From: VRUE01 sp963703895
GTDB taxonomy: Bacteria > Actinomycetota > Thermoleophilia > Solirubrobacterales > 70-9
Reading direction: 5' to 3'
Assembly (NCBI GenBank): GCA_963703895.1
Contig: CAVPFX010000001.1
Span: forward strand, 62,001 to 126,000
Length of the DNA: 64,000 bases
Program-made: the position numbers and the translations under genes
Notes under the pieces: model-generated
Seen by the model: only the letters and a program-made list of their open reading frames with translations
Told to the model about the DNA's origin: nothing
Database searches by the model: none
In this document: one piece after another, positions 25,106 to 33,671 of the stretch
Layout: each line of letters begins with the position of its first letter
How positions within the stretch are numbered: position 1 is the first letter of the stretch

Positions 25106-26022
25106 ACTCACTCTCCGTCGTCATACCAACCAAGGACCGCGCGGACGCGCTGGCGCGGACGCTTGACGCGCTCGAAGCCCAACGGGCTGGCGAGGCGAAG
25201 CTGGAGGTGCTCGTAATAGACAACGGCTCGAGCGATGGCACCGTTCAGCGCGTGCGCGAGCGCAGCGGCGACAGTGAGCTGGCGATCGAGCTGCTGGAGC
25301 GACCCGAGGGTGGGCCGGCCACGGCGCGCAACGCCGGCGCTGAGGCAGCCGCTGGAGAGGTGCTGCTCTTCCTCGGCGACGACACCGAGCCAGCGGACCA
25401 GGACCTGCTGCGCGCGCACCTAGACCTCCACACCGCCCGCCCCGAGCTCGCCTACGGCGTGCTCGGCCGGATCACCTGGACCCCCCGCCAGCCGGTCACG
25501 CCTTTCATGAGCTGGCTCGAGAACGGTGGGCCCCAATTTCACTACGCGGAGCTCGACCCCGGTCCGGTAGATGCCGGCAGCTACTTCTACAGCTCCCACG
25601 CATCGGTCAAGCGGGCGATCTTCGAGCAGGTCGGTGGCTTCGACGTTCGCTTCCCCACGGCCGCGGTCGAGGACACCGAGCTCGGCGTTCGCCTCGCCGA
25701 CGCCGGCCTCGAGCTCGACTACCACCCCGAGCTGCTCGTCCTCCACGACCACCCGACGACGCCCGCACAATCCGCGCGTCGTTCGGTCGCGGTGGGCCGC
25801 TCGGCGGCCCTCTACAACCGCCTGCGGCCCGATCGCCCCCACCCCGGAGTACAGGCGCCAAAGGGGCTGGCCTGGTCGGCGGTCGACGCCGCGAAGCCCC
25901 TGCTCGGCCTTGCGGGGCGCCTGCCGCTGCCGGCCGGCCTTCGGGAGCCGGTCTGGCAGGCGATGACCCGCGCCGCTTACGCCCGCGGCTACCGCATGGG
26001 CCAAAAGGACAGTGTCGCGTGA
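25102..26022 (+). CDS. GT2 glycosyltransferase
   Basis: 306 aa. LSVVIPTKDRADALARTLDA is a classic GT2 start; EGGPATARNAGAEAAAGEVL and FLGDDTEPADQDLL hold the metal-binding DD. AVEDTELGVRLADAGLELDY is the ED catalytic motif. It is translationally coupled on both sides (4-bp overlaps with the preceding GT and the following polymerase), so it likely works on the same repeat unit. Confidence 0.9.
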   Translation: MNSLSVVIPTKDRADALARTLDALEAQRAGEAKLEVLVIDNGSSDGTVQRVRERSGDSELAIELLERPEGGPATARNAGAEAAAGEVLLFLGDDTEPADQDLLRAHLDLHTARPELAYGVLGRITWTPRQPVTPFMSWLENGGPQFHYAELDPGPVDAGSYFYSSHASVKRAIFEQVGGFDVRFPTAAVEDTELGVRLADAGLELDYHPELLVLHDHPTTPAQSARRSVAVGRSAALYNRLRPDRPHPGVQAPKGLAWSAVDAAKPLLGLAGRLPLPAGLREPVWQAMTRAAYARGYRMGQKDSVA

Positions 26023-28136
26023 CCCTGCGCCGGCTCAACGCCTCACTGCTCTCGCCGCTGCTGCTCTTCCCGCTGGTCTGGATCGTCGTCGCGCTGCTGG
26101 CGCAGATCCACATCCTGCAGATCCAGGACACCTGGTCGACGGTGATGGTCGCGGTGGTTGCCTCGGTGCCGCTCGCCTTCGTCTCCGGCGGCCTGATCGG
26201 AGAGGGAGTCGCGGTGATGTCCACCGCCCTCTCCACGGTTCGCGGCGAGACGCGGATCTCCGACCGCGCCTTCAGGCGGGTGCTGCTGGTGCTGCTGGGG
26301 ATCGGCCTGCTCGCCGTCCTCTACCAGTTCGCCAAGTCCGGCAGACCGCCGCTGCTCAGCGGCAGCATCGACGACGCGCGGTTCTCCCAGGGAGGCCCGA
26401 CGATCCTGCTCACCGACCTGCTCACCGTGGTCGTGATCGTGGCGATGACGAGGGCACGCAATCCGTTCGGCCGCGAGTCGCGCTTCGAGCTGGCGGTCTC
26501 GCTGGTCGCGCTCGGTGCCTTCGCCCTGCAGGCCGGCCGCGGCAATGTCGTGCTGCCGATCATCGTCGTCATCATCGCCCGCTGGCTCTACTGGGGCCGA
26601 CCCAGTCCCTACCTGCTCACCGGCGGCGCCCTGTTCGCCTTCGTCGCGATCTGCGCCGGCTTCTACCTGCGCACCTACCAGCACCCCACCACACCCTTCG
26701 AGGCCGAACTGTTCGGCGAAGTCCTGCCCTCGATGCCCTTCTTCGTCAAGCCACTGGTGCCGCTCTACCTGGCGCTGACCACGAACTTCGTCGCCCTCGA
26801 GGGAATCGTCAACCACATCCCCACGGCGGCGCCCTTCGGCCATGGGATCTATGACGCCGTCTCCCTCGACAGCGTCTTTTCCGGCGCCCGCCACATCGGC
26901 GACGTCTCGGGCGAACTGACCCCACCCTGGGTGACGAGCACGGTGGCCGGCTCGTTCTGGGCCGACGGTGGCTTCCCGCTGCTGATCCCGGGAGTCGCCA
27001 TCACCGGCGCGCTGGCCGCTGGCGCCTACGCGGCGGCGGCCAGAACGCGGTCCTTTCGCTGGGCGCTCGTCGCCGCCTACCTGATCTTCATCTCGCTCTT
27101 CGGCCTCTACACGAACTTCTGGACCCAGCAGCTCGACTGGCTGATCGTCTCGCCCCTGCTGCTCGTCTTCGGCGCATTTGCCGAAAACCCGCAGGCGCCG
27201 CCCGGCGTGGTCGGGACCGCATGGGGCAAGATCCGCCGCATGCAGTCGTCTCCCTCCACCGCCAGCGAGAAGAGCGAGCCCACCGGCCCGGAGCAAACGG
27301 CTGCCAAGCCCGCGCGCGGCCCGCGCGGCGGCTCGGGCCGCGATCGTCTCCGGGCTGGCCGTAATCGTCGTCCTCCTCGTCGCCGGCCTGATCATCCAGC
27401 GCACGCTGCCCGAGCCGTTCCCCTTGGTCCGCACGATGAAGCTGCCCGCATCGGTCGCCAGCGCCGAGGCCATCTTCACCGACAGCCAGCGGGTCGCCGA
27501 CAACAACACCGTTTGGTGGATCAACCGCTCGGGGCCCGTGGCGACGCTGCGCAGCTTCGACCCCGCGACCGAACGCTCACAGCTGGACACTCGCTTTCGA
27601 CCCGTGGCGGGCCCCGGCGACGTCGCTTACGACATCGGCTTCTGGCAACCGCTGCGGGTGCCCGCCCTGTTCGAAATCCGCCAGGCGCCCAAACGGCTCT
27701 ACGTGACGGTGCGCAGGAGCGACACTGGGGTCGTCGTCAACAGCTACTCGACCCCGATCACCGCCCCCGGCCCCGGCACCCACCGCAGCTTCGAAGTCGC
27801 CAACCTCACCTCCCCCCGCTCGGACCTCTTCATCCTCGATCGCGGGCTGGCGACGACCCGGGTGCGGCTCGGCATCCTCTCCGGCGAGTCCGGCTTCAAC
27901 CATCAGGCCTTCGCCACCTATCTCCCCTTCCGCGGCCTGCGGCCGAGCCGCTGGTCGGTCAGCGTCGGCGAACTCGCCGGCAAGACCCTGGCCAACGGCG
28001 AGCCGGCGCCGCCGCGGCCGGACCTGCTCCTGGTCGAGCGCGATCCGGACCGCAAGCACGCCAACCTGAAGGTGATCTCCGGCGAGGAAGCCTTCGAAGG
28101 GTTCTCCTACCAGCGCGATATCGACGAGCCCGGTGA
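26019..28136 (+). CDS. Oligosaccharide repeat-unit polymerase-like membrane protein (frame disrupted)
   Basis: The literal frame is 705 aa, but only about the first 430 look coding. They form 10-12 transmembrane helices with a large periplasmic loop (SGARHIGDVSGELTPPWVTS, FWADGGFPLLIPGVAITG) as in Wzy/O-antigen polymerases. From about 27310-27345 the codon pattern and hydrophobicity move to the +1 frame, and the remaining 260 residues here are Arg-rich noise. The downstream frame then encodes a membrane helix and extracytoplasmic domain with no good start of its own. A single extra base or a +1 frameshift would fuse them into one protein of about 745 aa. Confidence 0.7.
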   Translation: MTLRRLNASLLSPLLLFPLVWIVVALLAQIHILQIQDTWSTVMVAVVASVPLAFVSGGLIGEGVAVMSTALSTVRGETRISDRAFRRVLLVLLGIGLLAVLYQFAKSGRPPLLSGSIDDARFSQGGPTILLTDLLTVVVIVAMTRARNPFGRESRFELAVSLVALGAFALQAGRGNVVLPIIVVIIARWLYWGRPSPYLLTGGALFAFVAICAGFYLRTYQHPTTPFEAELFGEVLPSMPFFVKPLVPLYLALTTNFVALEGIVNHIPTAAPFGHGIYDAVSLDSVFSGARHIGDVSGELTPPWVTSTVAGSFWADGGFPLLIPGVAITGALAAGAYAAAARTRSFRWALVAAYLIFISLFGLYTNFWTQQLDWLIVSPLLLVFGAFAENPQAPPGVVGTAWGKIRRMQSSPSTASEKSEPTGPEQTAAKPARGPRGGSGRDRLRAGRNRRPPRRRPDHPAHAARAVPLGPHDEAARIGRQRRGHLHRQPAGRRQQHRLVDQPLGARGDAAQLRPRDRTLTAGHSLSTRGGPRRRRLRHRLLATAAGARPVRNPPGAQTALRDGAQERHWGRRQQLLDPDHRPRPRHPPQLRSRQPHLPPLGPLHPRSRAGDDPGAARHPLRRVRLQPSGLRHLSPLPRPAAEPLVGQRRRTRRQDPGQRRAGAAAAGPAPGRARSGPQARQPEGDLRRGSLRRVLLPARYRRAR

Positions 28137-28269
28137 CCTACCCGTGAGCCGGCTCTTCCTGCAGGGCGCCTACCGTGGGGCGCCGTCGCTGTTCGAGCTG
28201 ATTCCAGACGCGGCCGGCGGACCGGAGCTGAGGATCTTCGACATCCAGGCCCCGGCGGGGTTCCTATAG
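27178..28269 (+). CDS. TM-anchored extracytoplasmic domain, probably the C-terminal part of the polymerase
   Basis: Open frame from a TTG at 27178; real coding begins about 27330. AAIVSGLAVIVVLLVAGLII is a transmembrane helix, followed by about 290 residues of beta-rich extracytoplasmic sequence (NNTVWWINRSGPVATLRSF, VRVPALFEIRQAPKRLYVT-type strands) of no recognised family. No ATG, GTG or TTG lies between 27178 and the helix in this frame; the next ATG is after the helix. This argues that it is the continuation of the polymerase gene after a frameshift. The stop TAG (28267-28269) overlaps a possible ATA start of the flippase. Confidence 0.5.
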   Translation: MPKTRRRRPAWSGPHGARSAACSRLPPPPARRASPPARSKRLPSPRAARAAARAAIVSGLAVIVVLLVAGLIIQRTLPEPFPLVRTMKLPASVASAEAIFTDSQRVADNNTVWWINRSGPVATLRSFDPATERSQLDTRFRPVAGPGDVAYDIGFWQPLRVPALFEIRQAPKRLYVTVRRSDTGVVVNSYSTPITAPGPGTHRSFEVANLTSPRSDLFILDRGLATTRVRLGILSGESGFNHQAFATYLPFRGLRPSRWSVSVGELAGKTLANGEPAPPRPDLLLVERDPDRKHANLKVISGEEAFEGFSYQRDIDEPGDLPVSRLFLQGAYRGAPSLFELIPDAAGGPELRIFDIQAPAGFL

Positions 28270-29747
28270 AGGCGCCGCAGGACCTGGAGCGGTTCGAGGC
28301 CGCGCAACCGCCCGAACCCGCGCTCGGGGCAACGGCCGCCCGCGGGGTCGGCCTGCTGGTCGGGCGAACCCTCGGCCTACAGCTCCTCACGGCCGGCGTA
28401 ACCGTCGTCCTGGCCAGGATCCTGACGCCGGCGGACTACGGTCTCTTCGCGATCGCCCTCGCCGTGCAGCTGGTCGGCCAGCGCGCCGCCGAGCTGGGGC
28501 TGCCTGCCGCACTGGTGCGGATGGAGGAGGATCCCGAGCCGCGCCTGCAGCGAGCGATCTGGGGGGTGCTGCTGGCCAGCTCGAGCCTGCTCGCGCTGGC
28601 TGTGCTGTTGGCCGCGTTCGCCTTGACACCGGCGCTCGGCGCAGGCGATCGCACGCTCCAGGTGATCGCCGTCGCCACCTGCGCGATCCCCTTCTACGCC
28701 GCCCGCGCGCTGCCGATGGCGCTGATGGAGCGTGGTCTGCGCTTTGGCCGCGTCGCGATCGTCGAGACAGCCGACACGCTCACCTTCAACGCCTTCGCCC
28801 TGATCGCCGCCCTGGCCGGGCTCGGCGCTTTCAGCCTCGCCGGCGCGGTCGCCGCCGGCGGGATCGCCGGCATGGCCACGGCCTGGGCGCTGCAGTCCTT
28901 CTCCCGGCGTCCCACGCTCGATCTCGATCCGGTGCGGCCGCTGATCGGCTTCGGCCTCCAGGTGAGCGCCCTGCAGGGGGTCTACCTGGTGCGAGAGCTG
29001 GGCTTCGTCAGCCTGATCGCGGCCGTCGGCGGCACCAGCGCCGCCGGCTTCTACGCGATGGCCAAACGGCTCTTCTCCTTCCCTATCGCGCTCACCTCCG
29101 CCGTCACCCGGGTGTCTTTCCCAACCCTCTCGCGCGAACCGGAGCAGCGGCCCCAGCGCGCCGCCCAGGCCGCCACCTACACGGCAATCGCCGCCGGGCT
29201 GCCGCTGGCGCTCGTCGCCGGCGCGATCCAGCCCCTGATCGCGGTCGTGCTCGGCAACGAGTGGCAGCCGACGACGGACGTCGTCCTCTACGGCTCGCTG
29301 GGGATGATGCTGACCGCAAGCGCCGAGGCGACGATGATCAGCATGGCGCTCGCCGAGGGGAAGCCTCGCTACCCGCTGATCTCGGCGATCGTCGAAACCG
29401 CGGTGGCCCTGATTGCCATCGTCGCTCTCGTCGGCTCGCTCGACGAGGTCGGCATCGGGCTGGCGATCACCGCGTCGACCCTGATCGGCACCCTGGTCCT
29501 GGTCCTCGGCACCCACCCCCGCGTCCGGCGCTCGATGCTCGCCGTCGCCAAGGCGAGCTTGATCGCGGCGGTCGCGGCGGCGGCCGGGCAGCTGATCGGC
29601 GCCGGTGAAGACACGATCGGCCTGCTCGCCTCGCTGGCGGCGGTCACGCTCGTCTGGACCGTCCTCGAGCTCGTATTCTCCCGCTCCGACGTGGCCCGGA
29701 TCGCGAGCATCCTGCGCCCCCTCTTCCGGCGCGCCGTGCCGACATGA
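28266..29747 (+). CDS. Wzx-type polysaccharide flippase (start non-canonical)
   Basis: About 493 aa MOP-superfamily transporter (oligosaccharide flippase) that moves lipid-linked repeat units across the membrane. GLLVGRTLGLQLLTAGVTVV and ARILTPADYGLFAIALAVQL are the characteristic first two helices, and about 12-14 helices follow to the end. The first standard in-frame start is GTG at 28464, which would delete these helices. The only candidate upstream is ATA at 28266, overlapping the previous TAG as ATAG. The end overlaps the next GT by 4 bp. Confidence 0.8.
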   Translation: MEAPQDLERFEAAQPPEPALGATAARGVGLLVGRTLGLQLLTAGVTVVLARILTPADYGLFAIALAVQLVGQRAAELGLPAALVRMEEDPEPRLQRAIWGVLLASSSLLALAVLLAAFALTPALGAGDRTLQVIAVATCAIPFYAARALPMALMERGLRFGRVAIVETADTLTFNAFALIAALAGLGAFSLAGAVAAGGIAGMATAWALQSFSRRPTLDLDPVRPLIGFGLQVSALQGVYLVRELGFVSLIAAVGGTSAAGFYAMAKRLFSFPIALTSAVTRVSFPTLSREPEQRPQRAAQAATYTAIAAGLPLALVAGAIQPLIAVVLGNEWQPTTDVVLYGSLGMMLTASAEATMISMALAEGKPRYPLISAIVETAVALIAIVALVGSLDEVGIGLAITASTLIGTLVLVLGTHPRVRRSMLAVAKASLIAAVAAAAGQLIGAGEDTIGLLASLAAVTLVWTVLELVFSRSDVARIASILRPLFRRAVPT

Positions 29748-30874
29748 AGATCTGCCTTTTCGAGTGGAGCTCCGGCGGCCACCACGACTTCTACGCTCGC
29801 GCCTTCGCCGAGGCACTGGCGCCGAAAGCGGAGGTGGTCGTCGCGGCCTCCGATCCCCTGCTCGAGAAGCTGGGTGACACCGCAGTTCAGCGCCACTCGC
29901 TGGGCGCTCCCAGACCCAGGCCCGGCCCCGAGCCCGGCCTCGACAAGGCGAGCCTGGCCAAGCGCGAAATCGCCCTGCTGCGCGACGCGATCGAGGCGAC
30001 GAAGCCCGACCACGCCGTCGTCCTCTTCGCCGACCCGGTCCTGCGCTGGCTGGCCAGCGCGCCGCCCTTTCCCTGCCGGCTCAGCGTCTTCGTCATGTTC
30101 GCCAACGCCCACTACCCGCGCGCCTACGGACTGCCGCTCTCGGCCCGGGAGCGCGCCAGCGCCCTGTTCAAGGAGCTCAACGTCCGCCGCTGGCGGCGCC
30201 GGTCTGAAGCACACGTGCTGTTCGGCCTCGACGAGGAAGCGGTGCGGCTGTGGCAACGGCAGAAGGGCGCCCAGGCACGCTGGCTGCCGGATCCGGACCT
30301 GGGAATCGAGCTGCACCCACGGCCGGCAGCCGAGAAGAGCGGCTGCTTCATGTTCGGCTACATCGACGAGCGCAAGGGGATCGAGCGGCTCTCGTCAGCG
30401 CTCTCGGGCGGTTGCGACGGGCTCGAGCTGGCGATTCAGGGCGACGTCGCGCCCGAGTACCGCGAGCGGCTCGAGGCCGAGTTGAGTCGCCTTCGTGCCA
30501 GCGGGGTGCGGCTGGACACCGAGCTGAGGCGCGTCCCCTACGCCGACGCGATGGATCGCATGGCGGCCTCACGCTGTGCCCTGCTCTCCTTCGGCTGGCG
30601 CCCCGCCGGCTCCCGGGTGCTGCTCGAGGCCGCTGCCGCCGGCACCCCGGTCGTGGTCGGCAACGACAGCGCCGTCGGCCGCCTGGTCGAACGGCACGGG
30701 CTCGGCGTCACCGCCGACCCGGCCGATCCGGCGGCCCTGCGCGAGGCGATCCTCGGCCTCGCCAGCGACCCCGCCAGCCCGGACCTCTACGCCGAGAATC
30801 TGCGAGCGTACGCCGAGGATCTGCATGGCGACCGCTTCCCGGTCGAGGTCCGCGAGGCCTTCGGCCTGAACTGA
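29744..30874 (+). CDS. GT4-type glycosyltransferase
   Basis: 376 aa GT-B enzyme. The N-terminal domain begins KICLFEWSSGGHHDFYARAF. The C-terminal nucleotide-binding domain contains FGYIDERKGIERLSSALSG, YADAMDRMAASRCALLSFGW and the conserved GSRVLLEAAAAGTPVVVGN, equivalent to the E-x7-E donor site with some divergence. It is coupled to the flippase by ATGA. Probably cytoplasmic and acting on the lipid-linked repeat unit. Confidence 0.87.
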   Translation: MKICLFEWSSGGHHDFYARAFAEALAPKAEVVVAASDPLLEKLGDTAVQRHSLGAPRPRPGPEPGLDKASLAKREIALLRDAIEATKPDHAVVLFADPVLRWLASAPPFPCRLSVFVMFANAHYPRAYGLPLSARERASALFKELNVRRWRRRSEAHVLFGLDEEAVRLWQRQKGAQARWLPDPDLGIELHPRPAAEKSGCFMFGYIDERKGIERLSSALSGGCDGLELAIQGDVAPEYRERLEAELSRLRASGVRLDTELRRVPYADAMDRMAASRCALLSFGWRPAGSRVLLEAAAAGTPVVVGNDSAVGRLVERHGLGVTADPADPAALREAILGLASDPASPDLYAENLRAYAEDLHGDRFPVEVREAFGLN

Positions 30875-30877
30875 GTC

Positions 30878-31810
30878 ATGGTCCCGACCATCTACATACC
30901 GACGCTGCGCGCCGGCGATCGCCTCGCCAAGACCCTGATGGCTCTGGAGCAGCAGCAGCCGCGGCCGCAGGTCGTGCTCGCCGACAACAGCGCCGACGGG
31001 GCTGGCGGCAAGCTGGCGCGGGAGCGGTTCCCCTGGGTGCGAGCCGCCGAGTTCGGCGAGAACCTCGGCTTCGGCAAGGCGCTGAACCGGGCAGTGCGCG
31101 AGCAGCCCGGCGATCCGATCGTCTTCCTCAACGACGACGTCACGGTCGAGCCGGGCTTCACCGCGGCGCTGATCGAGGCGCTCGAGCCGGGCGTCGACAT
31201 GGTCGCCGCGGTGCTGCTCACCGAACGCGACCCGAGTCGGATCGACTCGGCCGGCGTGATCGCCGATCGAACCCTGCTCGGCTTCGACTACCTGAACGGG
31301 GAATCGGTCGAGGCGCTGACGGGCGCGCCCGACCCGCTCGGCCCGACCGGCGGCGCCGCGCTCTTCCGCCGCGCCGCCTTCGAGGCGGTGGGCGGCTTCG
31401 ACGAGCGGATGTTCCTCTACTACGAGGACCTCGACCTGGCGCTGAGGCTGCACCAGCGTGGCTCGCGCTGCCGGCTGGCGGCGGCGGCGCGCGGGGTCCA
31501 CGCCTACTCGGAGACGATGGGCGCCAGGACGGCTCGCAAGTACGAGATGACCGGCTGGAGTCGGGGCTACATGCTGCGCGCCTACGGCTACGGCGGCAGG
31601 CCCGGTCTGCTGGCCCGGGCGGTGGCGGTCGAGGCCGCGATCTGCGCCGGCCAGTTGGCCTCCGAGCGCACGCTGCGCGGCCTGCGCGGAAGGCTGCGGG
31701 GATGGCACGCCGGGCGAGGTGCGCCGCGACGAGCCGCGGGCGAGGACGGCCTGCTGGCGATATCCGCCGCCGAGGCCCTGGCGCTGCGCCGGCGCAGGCA
31801 CCGGAACTAG
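30878..31810 (+). CDS. GT2 glycosyltransferase
   Basis: 310 aa. It begins IYIPTLRAGDRLAKTLMALE, with NLGFGKALNRAV, the metal site VFLNDDVTVEPGF and ERMFLYYEDLDLALRLHQRG as the ED catalytic motif. The layout matches rhamnosyltransferase-like GT2 proteins. It follows the GT4 gene by 3 bp. The basic C-terminal helices may contact membrane. Confidence 0.9.
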   Translation: MVPTIYIPTLRAGDRLAKTLMALEQQQPRPQVVLADNSADGAGGKLARERFPWVRAAEFGENLGFGKALNRAVREQPGDPIVFLNDDVTVEPGFTAALIEALEPGVDMVAAVLLTERDPSRIDSAGVIADRTLLGFDYLNGESVEALTGAPDPLGPTGGAALFRRAAFEAVGGFDERMFLYYEDLDLALRLHQRGSRCRLAAAARGVHAYSETMGARTARKYEMTGWSRGYMLRAYGYGGRPGLLARAVAVEAAICAGQLASERTLRGLRGRLRGWHAGRGAPRRAAGEDGLLAISAAEALALRRRRHRN

Positions 31811-31831
31811 CTTCACGAATAGCATCGGCAA

Positions 31832-32581
31832 ATGGCAACCAACCGAAGCAAGTCCATCGCAAAGACGGCCCTGAAGCGCGCCGGGTTCGAGCTGCAGCGC
31901 AGCGACCCCGAGGGCAGCTACCCGAAGCGGCGCCAGCTCCTGCTCGAACGCGAGCGGATCGACACCGTGCTCGACGTCGGCGCCCACGCCGGCGAGTTCG
32001 GCCAGTCGCTGCGGCACAGCGGCTACAGCGGCCGCATCGTCTCCTTCGAGCCGGTTGCCGCACTGCACCGGCGCCTCTGCGACGTGGCCGCCGCCGACCC
32101 CGCCTGGAGCTGCCGCAAGATCGCCGTCGGCGAGCGCAGCGGCGAGGTCGAGATCAACGTTTCCGGCAACGACGGCTTCAGCAGCTCGATCCGCGAGATG
32201 GAGGCCGCCCACACCGAGGCGGCGCCGTCCTCGACCTACGTCGGCTCGGAGACCGTCGAGCTGAGCACCCTCGACCTGCTCAAGGACGATGCGCTCGAGC
32301 CGGCGAGCCGGGCCTTGCTCAAGGTCGACACCCAGGGATACGAGTCCGAGGTCCTTGCCGGCGCGACCGAGACCCTCAGCCGCTGCCCGTTGGTCGAGCT
32401 TGAGCTGGGCCTGGTCGAGCTCTACAGCGGCCAGGCGCTGTTCGCCGAGCTGGTGGCGTGGATGGAGGAGCGGGGCCTGCTGCTGACCGACCTCGAGCCC
32501 GGCTTCCGCGACGAGGGCACGGGCAAGCTGCTCCAGGTCGACGCGCTCTTCTTGCGCCGGACAGCGCCGGACGCCGGCTGA
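31832..32581 (+). CDS. FkbM-family SAM methyltransferase
   Basis: 249 aa. TVLDVGAHAGEFGQSLRHSG is SAM motif I, IVSFEPVAALHRRL motif II, and ALLKVDTQGYESEVLAGATE is the FkbM signature. FkbM enzymes O-methylate sugars or polyketides; in this locus methylation of a glycan residue is likely. It overlaps the following epimerase by one base (TGATG). Confidence 0.9.
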   Translation: MATNRSKSIAKTALKRAGFELQRSDPEGSYPKRRQLLLERERIDTVLDVGAHAGEFGQSLRHSGYSGRIVSFEPVAALHRRLCDVAAADPAWSCRKIAVGERSGEVEINVSGNDGFSSSIREMEAAHTEAAPSSTYVGSETVELSTLDLLKDDALEPASRALLKVDTQGYESEVLAGATETLSRCPLVELELGLVELYSGQALFAELVAWMEERGLLLTDLEPGFRDEGTGKLLQVDALFLRRTAPDAG

Positions 32582-33648
32582 TGCGGGTTCTGATCACAGG
32601 CGGCGCCGGCTTCGTCGGTGGCAACCTCGCGGTTGCGCTGGCCGCGGCGCACCCCGACTGGGAGATCGTCGCGCTCGACAACCTGATGCGACGCGGCTCG
32701 GAGCTGAACCTGCCCCGCCTCAAGCAAGCGGGGGTCGCGTTCACCCACGGTGACGTGCGCGAGCCGGCCGACCTCGCCGCGGTCGGCGACTTCGACGCGA
32801 TGGTCGAGTGCTCCGCCGAGCCCTCGGTGCTGGCCGGCTTCGCCGACACCTCCTACTCGGTGCAGACGAACCTGATCGGGGCCTTCAACTGCCTCGAGCT
32901 GGCCCGAGCCCAGGACGCGTTCCTCGTCTTCCTCTCGACCAGCCGCGTCTACCCGGTTGCGCCCCAGCTCGAGCTGGGGCTGGAGGAGGCGGAGACCCGC
33001 TTCGAGCTGAGCGATTCTCAGCCGGTGGCCGGAGCGAGCAAGGAGGGCATCTCGGAGGACTTCCCGATCGCCGGCGCCCGCACCCTCTACGGCGCCACCA
33101 AGCTGGCCGGCGAGCTCTTGATCGAAGAGTACGCCGACGCCTTCGGGTTGCGCGCGGTGACCAACCGCTGCGGGGTCATCGCCGGCCCCTGGCAGATGGG
33201 CAAGGTCGACCAGGGGGTCTTCTCCTGGTGGCTGCTCAGCCACCAGTTCGGGCGCTCGCTCTCCTACATCGGCTACGGCGGCAGCGGCAAGCAGGTGCGC
33301 GACCTGCTCCACATCGACGACCTGATCGACCTCGTCGACCTGCAGCTGGTCGAGCCCGAGCGCTGGAGCGGCGTGACCGCCAACGTCGGCGGCGGTCGCG
33401 AGTGCAGCCTCTCGCTGCTCGAGACCACGGCCCTCTGCCGCGAGCTGACCGGCAACGAGGTCGAGATCGGGGTCGAGCCCGAAACGCGCCCGGGTGACGT
33501 GCCGGTCTACCTAAGCGACTGCTCGCGCCTTCATTCTTTAACCTCGTGGCGCCCGCGCCGTGGACCGCGAGACGTCCTCGCCGACCTGCTTGACTGGTCG
33601 ACCGCTCACGAGGACGCGCTGCGAGCCGCACTGGGCTTCGAACGCTAG
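32581..33648 (+). CDS. NAD-dependent epimerase, CDP-paratose 2-epimerase-like (1)
   Basis: 355 aa extended SDR. LITGGAGFVGGNLAVALA binds NAD; NLMRRGSELNLPRL and MVECSAEPSVLAGF are typical of CDP-paratose/tyvelose 2-epimerase relatives. YGATKLAGELLIEEYA carries catalytic Tyr and Lys; the upstream FLSTSRVYPV replaces the usual S-x-x-VYG. The ATG at 32581 follows the FkbM stop; the longer open frame upstream is noise. With the next SDR and GT2 it forms a three-gene module that may build one unusual sugar. Confidence 0.85.
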   Translation: MRVLITGGAGFVGGNLAVALAAAHPDWEIVALDNLMRRGSELNLPRLKQAGVAFTHGDVREPADLAAVGDFDAMVECSAEPSVLAGFADTSYSVQTNLIGAFNCLELARAQDAFLVFLSTSRVYPVAPQLELGLEEAETRFELSDSQPVAGASKEGISEDFPIAGARTLYGATKLAGELLIEEYADAFGLRAVTNRCGVIAGPWQMGKVDQGVFSWWLLSHQFGRSLSYIGYGGSGKQVRDLLHIDDLIDLVDLQLVEPERWSGVTANVGGGRECSLSLLETTALCRELTGNEVEIGVEPETRPGDVPVYLSDCSRLHSLTSWRPRRGPRDVLADLLDWSTAHEDALRAALGFER

Positions 33649-33671
33649 CCGGAAGGGGAGAGCAGAAAGCA

